Assembly: GCA_002401385.1 (NCBI GenBank)
Contig: NVSY01000017.1
Location: 13,069 to 18,625, forward strand
Length of the DNA: 5,557 nt
Reading direction: 5' to 3'
Source of the DNA: Flavobacteriaceae bacterium
GTDB taxonomy: Bacteria > Bacteroidota > Bacteroidia > Flavobacteriales > Flavobacteriaceae
Part shown: positions 1-5,335 of the stretch, piece by piece
Position numbering within the stretch: the stretch's first letter is position 1
Layout: the number at the start of each line of letters is the position of its first letter
Program-made: the position numbers and the translations under genes
The notes under the pieces: model-generated
The model's input: only the letters and a program-made list of their open reading frames with translations
The model's database searches: none
What the model was told of the DNA's origin: nothing

Positions 1-1280
1 GAGTATTTTACAAATCCTTTGGTAGAATCTTTTTCTTGCACACCTTTCTGTTCGGTTCCTGGTAAATAAATATTTTTAAATTGAAAGGAAATCTTATCTC
101 CATAAAAAACGGTATCCATGCAGCTGTACCGTACTTTTTTACCTTTTGGGCAGATGGGTACTTTTGGGTACATGTCTATAATTTTAAGCGATGTTTTGTC
201 TAACATAGTTGGAATATCTACATTTAATTTGATGAGTCTAGCGGGACCTTCTCCATTGTTTTGAAAGCGAACTTTGTATTTTAAACGTTTGAATCGCACC
301 AAGCGATAGTTTAAAAAAGTATTGTAAACGGCCATTTTATTGGGGTCGTGAGAAGTGACAATTTCCATTTCTTTTGTTTTTACTTGATGTGCATCTCCTC
401 CTCGTTCTGGAACATATACACTTCTTATGGAAATGATAGCGGAGGTGTCTTTTAGCATCTCAGGAGTAGTTTTAAAGGTCAGAAATAAGTTCCGTTCTTC
501 ATTGGAAACTAAGTCGTTTACATTCCAAACTTTTACATCGGCATATATTTGTTGAGCATCAGCAAGTGTAGCAGGTAAATTATGCTGTAATGTGTCGGTT
601 GCCATGTGTTTTTTAGGGAGTATATTGTCAATTCCAGTTGAGCGAATTATGGTTTCTTTTGACAGGTAATTATAGGCCAGTGCTTCCATTGCTTCCTCTT
701 GCTCGTTGTGATATGTTCGTACATCAACCAAGTTAAAGTTTTTATCCTTGTATTTGAGCTCATTATAAAACAGGTAGATTTTTCCTTGGCTAGGAAATGG
801 AGATTTGTTGCCATAACTAATTACAAATTCTAATTCTTGATTGGGAATAGGTTCTCTATTGGTGAGTAGTCTAAAACCATTGTGTCTATGGTTTAAATAA
901 TGGGATTCGTTTGGAGAAATTGTTGAAACATCGGAAGAATTATCGAGTAATTTTGGACGTGTGGTAGGAGGGAGCCCATCATCATAATTATTGGTAAGAG
1001 ACAATCGAACGGTGTATTGTTTGTTGCTTTTAAATTGATGTTGAGGATTTTTTTTAAAACTATAATTTCCATCACCAAACTCCCAAAAATAGCTGTAAAA
1101 TGCTTTTGGTGCTCCTGCTATTTGTCTTAAAGGAGGAGTTACAGGTCTAAGTATGTATTGATGCTGTACTTGTTCAAATTCTATGAATGCTTTTCTAGAG
1201 ATACTATCTTGTACTATTTCTTGCGAATTCATAGAGAAACAAATGAGTAAAAGCAGTATTTGCGTGTAAGTTTTTTTCAA
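1..1280 (-). CDS. Secreted PKD-domain protein with DUF7619-like C-terminal region (partial, 3' end outside window)
   Basis: The frame is open from a TTG at 1280 to the window edge, giving 426 codons without a stop. Residues 1-19 form a signal peptide (KK, then a Leu-rich core, ending near MNSQ), so the protein is exported. Residues about 60-97 are a PKD domain: YSYFWEFGDG is the classic core and YTVRLSLTN the closing strand. Residues about 140-300 are beta-rich and I do not recognise them. From about 308 the SHDPNK motif, then YKVRFQNNGEGPA and a DxP turn, match the DUF7619-type module common in Bacteroidota surface proteins. That module normally ends in an IYFDFN-like motif, often followed by a type IX secretion sorting domain; both would lie beyond position 1. 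TTG is chosen because the first in-frame ATG (residue 17) would destroy the signal peptide and no in-frame ATG lies just upstream. Function is unknown; a surface or adhesion role is only an inference. Confidence 0.85.
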   Translation of the reverse strand, partial: MKKTYTQILLLLICFSMNSQEIVQDSISRKAFIEFEQVQHQYILRPVTPPLRQIAGAPKAFYSYFWEFGDGNYSFKKNPQHQFKSNKQYTVRLSLTNNYDDGLPPTTRPKLLDNSSDVSTISPNESHYLNHRHNGFRLLTNREPIPNQELEFVISYGNKSPFPSQGKIYLFYNELKYKDKNFNLVDVRTYHNEQEEAMEALAYNYLSKETIIRSTGIDNILPKKHMATDTLQHNLPATLADAQQIYADVKVWNVNDLVSNEERNLFLTFKTTPEMLKDTSAIISIRSVYVPERGGDAHQVKTKEMEIVTSHDPNKMAVYNTFLNYRLVRFKRLKYKVRFQNNGEGPARLIKLNVDIPTMLDKTSLKIIDMYPKVPICPKGKKVRYSCMDTVFYGDKISFQFKNIYLPGTEQKGVQEKDSTKGFVKY

Positions 1281-1301
1281 GATGATAGTTTTTAGAGATT
1301 T

Positions 1302-1332
1302 AAAATATACAAGTTTTTGCTTAGAAATGCAA
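1302..1332 (-). promoter_or_regulatory. Candidate Bacteroidota-type promoter for the PKD-protein gene
   Basis: On the minus strand TTG (plus positions 1330-1332) is followed after 20 bp by TATATTTT (1302-1309), 21 bp before the proposed TTG start. The Bacteroidota vegetative consensus is TTG, about 17-20 bp, then TAnnTTTG. The -7 box here matches all but the last base. AT-rich DNA yields such matches by chance, so this is moderate support only. It does fit the proposed start at 1280. Confidence 0.4.
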
Positions 1333-1420
1333 TTTGTGTATTGGGGACTGTGTATTTAATTGTGAGATTCAGTATTGTATTTCTTCTGTGAATTGGTTAT
1401 TTGTTGAGAAGGTTTAAAAA

Positions 1421-1442
1421 TAGCTATTCTAATTAATAGCCA
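1421..1442 (-). terminator. Weak second hairpin followed by T5, minus strand
   Basis: Read on the minus strand, TGGCTATT pairs with AATAGCTA across a 6-nt loop, with one G·U wobble, and is followed at once by TTTTT (plus 1416-1420). The stem is AT-rich and short, so its strength is doubtful. It lies about 80 bp past the stronger terminator and could be a back-up. The wobble pairs only in the minus-strand transcript, as in the stronger hairpin. Confidence 0.35.
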
Positions 1443-1519
1443 TGAAATCTATCCCATCTTAAAATTCAGTGTCTAGACCAATGTGCTAATATATTGTGTT
1501 TTAGCATGCAATACTACTT

Positions 1520-1556
1520 AAAAACACCTCTACAAATCTTACGAAATGTAAAGGTG
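1520..1556 (-). terminator. Rho-independent terminator of the lipoprotein operon
   Basis: On the minus strand a 10-bp stem, CACCTTTACA with TGTAGAGGTG (plus arms 1547-1556 and 1525-1534), encloses a 12-nt loop and is followed directly by five Ts (plus 1520-1524). One pair is a U·G wobble in the minus-strand RNA but an unpaired C/A in a plus-strand RNA, which supports the minus orientation. The hairpin begins about 31 nt after the stop codon of the lipoprotein gene, the expected place for its terminator. Confidence 0.75.
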
Positions 1557-1587
1557 CTAGCAATTTCCCATTATTTTTATATCAATA

Positions 1588-2589
1588 TTAAGGCAAGCCG
1601 TTAATCAAAGCTTCTAATGCAGCTTGGGTGGTAGGTGTTAAATTTGTGATTACCTCTATATGTTCATCTACTACGGTATTTCCTTGTATTGAATAATGCA
1701 GAATTCCATCTATTTCAGCCACTACAATAATGTGTATTTCTTGACCTATTGGAATTTGTCCGTAATGTTCTGTGAATAAATCCAAATTGTTGTCGTAGGT
1801 ATCCATTCTTGCAAGTGCTGTTGGCTCTCCGTCATAGGATAAATAGACAGCACAATTGTCTGCATCAAATCCTTCTGGTACATCTACGTAAATCATTGTT
1901 TTTGGACCCGTATAACTGTACCATCTGTCTAAATTTGTCCAACCAAAAGACCCAAATGAGAATGTATATGAAACTACTTCTCCGTTTGCCCCGTCAGCAA
2001 TGTTGGCATTGTCTACTTTACCATCACCATCTTCATCGGCTTCTTCCCAGTCACAGTCTCCTTCTATACCATCACAATCATTATCTTGTCCGCCAGCTCT
2101 AAATATATTCATATTGGCATCTAGGTCTGCTAAATCAATGCCTTTTGAATTTACTGTGGCCATTCCAAGTAATTCCAATTGGACCGCACCTTGTTTCCCA
2201 TTGATAAAAAATTCTCCAGCAGATTTTAATATTTCTTTGTCACCGTTGGCACGTTTTCCTAAAGTAGACTTATTTTTTAATAGCATGTCTGCTTTTGTAT
2301 AAATCTCCAGTAATTCGACGGTTACAGTGCCTGTTACAGGATTTCCATTCAATCCAAAAGAATTGGGAGGGAAATATACTTGTGTTCCTTGATTTCCTGT
2401 GATGACTCCTCCTGTGGTGGCATCTAGATCAAAAGTTTCTAAATCATCAGTCCTGTTTTTTAGGAAACGCTCTAAGAGTGCTTCTCCATCGGCTTGGGGT
2501 ATTGGTTGGATATCATCATCGTTTTTTAAACAACTTGTAAGTACTACTGCTACAAGTATTAATCCTAAAATATTTTTAAAATTTTTCAT
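1588..2589 (-). CDS. Lipoprotein with beta-sandwich-like N-terminal half and EF-hand-like acidic loops
   Basis: This complete 333-aa gene starts at ATG 2589. Residues 1-20 are a signal peptide ending in the lipobox LTSC, so Cys20 should be lipidated. The next residues, LKNDDD, include a Lys and three Asp and resemble the surface-export signal of Bacteroidota lipoproteins, so exposure on the outer face is plausible. Residues about 58-145 (GGVITG, then FPPNSF, then VTGTVTVELLEIYTKADML, then SAGEFFING) resemble ZU5-like beta domains in Bacteroidota surface proteins; this is a recollection, not a search result. Residues 169-196 form two Asp-rich loops (DxDxDGI and DxDGDG) that should bind calcium, with Cys172 and Cys179 inside the first. 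The C-terminal 130 residues are beta-rich and unassigned. It lies 37 bp after the 133-aa protein gene on the same strand, so the two are probably co-transcribed. Its function is unknown. Confidence 0.88.
   Translation of the reverse strand: MKNFKNILGLILVAVVLTSCLKNDDDIQPIPQADGEALLERFLKNRTDDLETFDLDATTGGVITGNQGTQVYFPPNSFGLNGNPVTGTVTVELLEIYTKADMLLKNKSTLGKRANGDKEILKSAGEFFINGKQGAVQLELLGMATVNSKGIDLADLDANMNIFRAGGQDNDCDGIEGDCDWEEADEDGDGKVDNANIADGANGEVVSYTFSFGSFGWTNLDRWYSYTGPKTMIYVDVPEGFDADNCAVYLSYDGEPTALARMDTYDNNLDLFTEHYGQIPIGQEIHIIVVAEIDGILHYSIQGNTVVDEHIEVITNLTPTTQAALEALINGLP
2002..2085 (-). other. EF-hand/dockerin-like calcium-binding segment of the lipoprotein
   Basis: This covers residues 169-196. 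In loop 1 the acidic residues fall at D169, D171, D173, then G174 and I175, with D180 at loop position 12 where canonical EF-hands usually have Glu. Loop 2 has D185, D187, D189, G190, V192 and D193, with N196 at position 12. The pattern fits calcium loops of the EF-hand, dockerin or thrombospondin-3 type. The two cysteines in or near loop 1 (172 and 179) could form a local disulfide after export. Confidence 0.6.
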
Positions 2590-2626
2590 AATTTATACGT
2601 TTTTTGGGTGTATTCCCTATTGTTAA

Positions 2627-3028
2627 TTAGTGTTTTTCAATCAATTTAAATGTTGGAATGCTCGTCACACTTATTCGTTTTATAAGTTGTCTAGCTTCCT
2701 TTTCTGTCAAGGTGCTTCCGCTTGCACGAAATCCTTTTCCAGAAACAGACCAAGTGTATTTGTAAATGCGATTGTTGTTGTTGTTCAATTCGTTTAAGGA
2801 AACATAGAAAGAGGTAATTGTGCTACTTTCGATTATCGTTCCTTGACGGGCCATTTTTATGAGCTGTTGTGCTTGTTCTAAACTACTGGTTGTTCCAGCG
2901 GCTTTCATTCCTTTTCCTACAATTTCCCACTGATAAACTTTGATAAATAAAGGTGTATCTTTAATTGTTCCTGCTTGTAAGGTGTGTATCATCAACCCCA
3001 TTACAAATACCATCATTAATTTTTTCAT
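2627..3028 (-). CDS. Exported 133-aa protein with a duplicated GKG module
   Basis: This complete gene starts at ATG 3028, with MKKLMM opening a signal peptide likely cleaved after LQA (residue 19). The mature part holds two copies of one module at a fixed offset of 59 residues, at residues 32-58 and 91-117. The shared pattern is YxWx(I/V)xGKGx(K/R)A(A/S)G(S/T)T, followed by AxQLIK. Thirteen of 27 positions are identical, so the protein arose by internal duplication. A run of five Asn (82-86) lies just before the second copy. There is no lipobox, no membrane segment beyond the signal peptide and no Cys, so a soluble periplasmic or secreted protein is likely. The Trp- and Gly-containing strand followed by an Ala/Gln helix recalls small beta-alpha modules such as SPOR domains, but I cannot assign it. 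It is first in a two-gene operon and divergent from the sigma factor, which suggests but does not prove regulation by it. Confidence 0.85.
   Translation of the reverse strand: MKKLMMVFVMGLMIHTLQAGTIKDTPLFIKVYQWEIVGKGMKAAGTTSSLEQAQQLIKMARQGTIIESSTITSFYVSLNELNNNNNRIYKYTWSVSGKGFRASGSTLTEKEARQLIKRISVTSIPTFKLIEKH
2678..2758 (-). repeat. Second copy of the GKG module (residues 91-117)
   Basis: It runs from Tyr91 to Lys117 with core SVSGKGFRASGST and tail EARQLIK. It aligns without gaps to residues 32-58, with 13 identities: Y, W, GKG, A, G, T, A and QLIK. The similarity is at protein level; the DNA has diverged, so the duplication is old. Confidence 0.8.
2772..2785. repeat. TTG/AAC trinucleotide microsatellite encoding the Asn run
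   Basis: On the plus strand TTG is repeated four times and followed by TT; on the coding minus strand this reads AAC four times and then AAT. It encodes Asn82-Asn86 in the linker just before the second module. Length changes by slippage would stay in frame. Confidence 0.7.
2855..2935 (-). repeat. First copy of the GKG module (residues 32-58)
   Basis: It runs from Tyr32 to Lys58 with core EIVGKGMKAAGTT and tail QAQQLIK. It is the partner of the copy at residues 91-117 and sits about 12 residues after the predicted signal-peptide cleavage site. Confidence 0.8.
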
Positions 3029-3199
3029 TATTTCTAAATTTTTAAGGTTTCTACTGTTATATCAACTTCTTGAATTTTTGTGACCCTTTCGAAAAATTAT
3101 TTTTTAAAAGTGTTCAAAATATTTCTGAGTTACCTTTATATCAATAGCTACTATTTTTTGTTACCTTTAAAACCAAAATAATTTTCTAAATCATTCACA
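3029..3199. promoter_or_regulatory. Divergent promoter region between exported-protein operon and sigma/anti-sigma operon
   Basis: These 171 bases lie head-to-head between two start codons and must hold the promoters of both operons. They contain two exact GTTACCTTTA copies and a degenerate third (GTGACCCTTT at 3080-3089). The embedded TACCTTTA (3131-3138 and 3162-3169) is one base off the TAnnTTTG -7 box, but neither copy has a TTG at the right distance upstream. A minus-strand TAATTTTT (plus 3092-3099) is also one base off, with a TTG only 15 bp upstream. I cannot decide which is used. Confidence 0.6.
3129..3169. repeat. Pair of GTTACCTTTA direct repeats, 31 bp apart
   Basis: Identical 10-mers occur at 3129-3138 and 3160-3169, giving a period of 31 bp, close to three turns of B-DNA. 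They lie 31-71 bp upstream of the sigma factor start. Read on the minus strand they are TAAAGGTAAC, whose AAC core resembles -35 elements of ECF sigma factors, so they could serve either operon. Binding of a regulator or of the encoded sigma is inference. Confidence 0.5.
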
Positions 3200-3778
3200 T
3201 TGGCAGTCAAACACAGCGATCATAAATATATAGAAGCATTGATTCAAAACAATGCTAGGGTCTTATCAGAGTTGTACCGAAAGTTTACACCTAAAGTGGT
3301 GCGCTATATTTCTAAAAATAATGGTGATTATGACGATGCTCAGGATATTATTCAAGAGAGTTTGGTGACTATTTATCACCAAGCTGTGGAAAAAGGGTTG
3401 TTGCTTACTTGTCCTTTTGATGCTTATTTTTTCTTGGTTTGTAAACGGAAATGGTTGAACGAATTACGAAAAAGAGGACGTAAGGAGGTAACATTTTTGG
3501 ATGAAATTACATCTATTAGTAAGGAAGAAATTGCCATGGCAGAAGATACCTTGTTGTATGAACAAAAAAGTGAGTTGATAGATCTAATGTTCACACAACT
3601 AGGAAGCAAATGTCAAGAAATAATCAAGGCAGCATTTGCATTAAAATCTATGGAAAAAGTAGCCAAACAATTAGGAGTGACCTATGGGTATGCTCGTAAA
3701 AAGAAATCGCAATGCATCGGACAACTGACCAAACTTGTTCGAAATGCTGCGGAATTTGATCAATTAAAAAATGACTGA
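3200..3778 (+). CDS. ECF-like RNA polymerase sigma factor (sigma-70 family)
   Basis: This 192-aa protein would direct RNA polymerase to alternative promoters. Region 2 spans about residues 14-92. DDAQDIIQESLVTIYH (45-60) is the core-binding helix of region 2.2, and the aromatic and basic stretch FFLVCKRKWLNELRKR (77-92) corresponds to regions 2.3-2.4. Region 4 spans about 124-180, with a helix-turn-helix at 151-176 (MEKVAKQLGVTYGYARKKKS). Regions 1 and 3 are absent, as is usual for ECF factors, and the length is normal. The start must be TTG 3200: the frame has a stop at 3179-3181, no ATG occurs before residue 113, and GTG is not available near the N-terminus. Its 3' end overlaps the membrane protein gene by 8 nt, typical of a sigma with its anti-sigma. 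It is transcribed divergently from two exported-protein genes that may be its targets. Confidence 0.9.
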   Translation: MAVKHSDHKYIEALIQNNARVLSELYRKFTPKVVRYISKNNGDYDDAQDIIQESLVTIYHQAVEKGLLLTCPFDAYFFLVCKRKWLNELRKRGRKEVTFLDEITSISKEEIAMAEDTLLYEQKSELIDLMFTQLGSKCQEIIKAAFALKSMEKVAKQLGVTYGYARKKKSQCIGQLTKLVRNAAEFDQLKND

Positions 3779-4508
3779 GATGAACGAAGAACAATACATA
3801 GCGTTTGATGCCTATTTGCAAGGCGAATTAAAAGGAGAAGAATTGCAATCCTTTGAGCATAAGTTGCTGAATGATGCCGGTTTTAAAACCGCATTCCAAG
3901 ACTATGCCGATGTGGAGCAATCTTTAAAATCTAGCATAGAACACGCTAGCAAAGAAAAGGAGTTACGGGCAACGTTAAATACATTGAGAAATCAAGAAAA
4001 GCCTTCTGAAAATAGCAGCGTATTTAGCATAAAGCGATACGTATGGATGGGGGTTGCTGCGAGTGTATTACTCTTATTTTCTGTTTATATTTTTAATGAT
4101 GTTGATCCGCCTAGCTATGCTGAATATGCGATGCACCAACCATTGGAAGTAGGAGTTAGAGGCACTACAAATACAAGTAGTAATGCGGCTGAAGAAGCTT
4201 TCAACTCGAAAGATTATCAAACTGCAGTACATGAATTAAGATTGTTATTAGGAACATCACCAGAAAATGTAGAATGGCAATTGTATTATGGGATTTCCTT
4301 AATCGAAACAGATCGAATTGCCACAGCTTTAACTATTTTGGAGCCAATAACAAGTGGAGCGTCTGTTTATAAACATACGGCACAATGGTACACTGCTTTG
4401 GGGTATTTAAAATCAGAAAAATTGGAATGGTGTAAAAGTGCCCTAGAAAAAATTCCATCAGAGGCGAGTGAATTTGAAAAGGCACAAGAATTATTGGATC
4501 GATTGTAG
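3771..4508 (+). CDS. Single-pass membrane protein with TPR-like periplasmic domain, probable anti-sigma factor
   Basis: This 245-aa protein has three parts. Residues 1-88 are a hydrophilic, mostly helical head with the pattern AFDAYLQGELKGEELQSFE and a following L..D..F typical of Bacteroidota anti-sigma N-termini. Residues about 90-108 are a single membrane helix (VWMGVAASVLLLFSVYIF). Residues about 137-232 form two or three TPR-like helical hairpins (AAEEAFNSKDYQTAVHELRLLL, then WQLYYGISLIE, then WYTALGYLKSEKLEWCKSALEKI). The Lys/Arg before the helix puts the head in the cytoplasm and the TPRs in the periplasm. The only Cys is residue 221, so this is not a zinc-binding (HC2/ZAS) anti-sigma. 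It starts inside the sigma gene (shared ATGACTGA), suggesting translational coupling; ATG 3780 is an alternative start. The anti-sigma role rests on gene order and topology, not on a recognised domain. Confidence 0.82.
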   Translation: MTEMNEEQYIAFDAYLQGELKGEELQSFEHKLLNDAGFKTAFQDYADVEQSLKSSIEHASKEKELRATLNTLRNQEKPSENSSVFSIKRYVWMGVAASVLLLFSVYIFNDVDPPSYAEYAMHQPLEVGVRGTTNTSSNAAEEAFNSKDYQTAVHELRLLLGTSPENVEWQLYYGISLIETDRIATALTILEPITSGASVYKHTAQWYTALGYLKSEKLEWCKSALEKIPSEASEFEKAQELLDRL

Positions 4509-4567
4509 GGGAGTTTCAGCATTGAATTACAAACGCTAATTCACAAATAAAAACCTACATTTGCCCC
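4509..4567 (+). promoter_or_regulatory. tatD promoter with TACATTTG -7 element and nearby inverted repeat
   Basis: TACATTTG at 4556-4563 is a perfect match to the Bacteroidota -7 box TAnnTTTG, ending 4 bp before the ATG. No TTG lies 17-20 bp upstream, so the -33 element is weak or degenerate. The inverted repeat TGAATTA/TAATTCA (4523-4529 and 4537-4543, 7-nt loop) overlaps the expected -33 region. It has no T-tract after it, so it is not an obvious terminator; an operator is possible. If the box is used, the message would start at or near the start codon. Confidence 0.5.
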
Positions 4568-5335
4568 ATGATAATTACCGATACACACGCGCATTTATAC
4601 AGCGAACAATTTGATGAAGATAGAGATGCTATGATGCAACGCGCATTGGACGCTGGCGTGAGCCGACTCTTTGTGCCTGCCATAGATATGGCGAGTTATA
4701 ATAGCATGATTTCTCTTGAAAAAGACTATCCAGACAATGCTTTTTTATTGCTAGGATTACACCCTACTTATGTAAATGAAAACTACCAGTTGGAACTTGA
4801 TTTTATCAAACAAAAATTGGAAGAACGCTCTTTTTATGGTATCGGAGAAATTGGGATCGATTTGTATTGGGATAAGACGTTTCTAAAACAGCAACAAGAC
4901 GCTTTTAAAACCCAAATACAATGGGCAAAAAAATATAAACTTCCTGTAATTATTCATTGTAGAGATGCTTTTGATGAAATTTTTGAAGTTTTGGAAGGTG
5001 AAAAAGGGGCCGATCTATTCGGAATTTTTCATTGTTTTACAGGTAATTTGGAACAGGCTAAACGTGCTATTTCATATAATTTGAAGCTGGGAATAGGCGG
5101 AGTGGCAACTTTTAAAAACGGAAAAATTGACAAGTTTTTAAATGAAATCCCATTGCATAATATTGTCTTGGAAACCGATGCTCCTTATTTGGCACCTACT
5201 CCATATCGAGGAAAACGGAACGAGTCTAGTTATATCGTAAAGGTTGTGGAAAAATTAGCCGATATTTACCAAACCACAGCTCAAGAAATTGCAGCTATTA
5301 CCACTAAAAACTCAAAAGACATCTTTGGAATCTAA
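4568..5335 (+). CDS. tatD: TatD-family metal-dependent hydrolase (deoxyribonuclease)
   Basis: This complete 255-aa cytoplasmic protein has the usual family length. It belongs to the amidohydrolase-fold TatD group, which includes 3'-5' exonucleases linked to DNA repair and turnover. All expected metal ligands are visible: His7 and His9 in DTHAHL, Glu94 in GEIGID, His130 in IIHCR, His155 in FHCF and Asp204 in ETDAPYLAP. The GLHP (63-66) and PYRGKRN (212-218) motifs are also present. ATG 4568 is the natural start because the first beta strand and the HxH motif follow at once. It appears to have its own promoter in the 59-bp gap after the anti-sigma gene, and its end overlaps the ogt start by 11 nt. 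Which TatD paralogue it represents (TatD, YcfH or YjjV type) cannot be decided here. No truncation or missing residue is seen. Confidence 0.93.
   Translation: MIITDTHAHLYSEQFDEDRDAMMQRALDAGVSRLFVPAIDMASYNSMISLEKDYPDNAFLLLGLHPTYVNENYQLELDFIKQKLEERSFYGIGEIGIDLYWDKTFLKQQQDAFKTQIQWAKKYKLPVIIHCRDAFDEIFEVLEGEKGADLFGIFHCFTGNLEQAKRAISYNLKLGIGGVATFKNGKIDKFLNEIPLHNIVLETDAPYLAPTPYRGKRNESSYIVKVVEKLADIYQTTAQEIAAITTKNSKDIFGI

Larger units (their letters stand above)
1281..1587. other. Gene-free spacer between two minus-strand transcription units
   Basis: No credible coding frame is present on either strand in these 307 bases. The left end carries the candidate promoter of the PKD-protein gene, and the right end carries the terminator of the lipoprotein operon. 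Between them are several short inverted repeats: TAGCTATT/AATAGCCA (1421-1442), TGCTAA/TTAGCA (1484-1489 and 1501-1506), and the perfect palindrome GTCTAGAC at 1471-1478. I see no tRNA, riboswitch or other structured RNA that I could name. Confidence 0.6.

Noticed and set aside
893..1078. A 61-codon minus-strand frame starting at ATG 1078
   Set aside because: It lies within the PKD-protein gene in another frame of the same strand. The long frame has a clear signal peptide and PKD motif, and the short one has no recognisable features.
1484..1506. TGCTAA/TTAGCA inverted repeat as a terminator
   Set aside because: The stem is only 6 bp with an 11-nt loop and no adjacent T-tract on either strand.
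1809..2626. Three overlapping plus-strand frames of 75-100 codons
   Set aside because: They are antisense to the lipoprotein gene, and their translations are low-complexity Ser/Leu/His-rich, as expected from the complement of real coding sequence. The lipoprotein has a lipobox and calcium loops.
3087..3094. TTTCGAAA palindrome as an operator
   Set aside because: An 8-bp palindrome in AT-rich DNA is expected by chance and has no second copy or clear promoter overlap.
3424..3609. A 61-codon minus-strand frame
   Set aside because: It is antisense to the sigma factor gene and shows no motif; the sense frame carries both sigma regions.
3771..4508. Possibility that the TPR protein is a CHAT- or caspase-linked effector
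   Set aside because: No protease-like residues or domain are visible; the protein is only a head, a membrane helix and TPR-like repeats.
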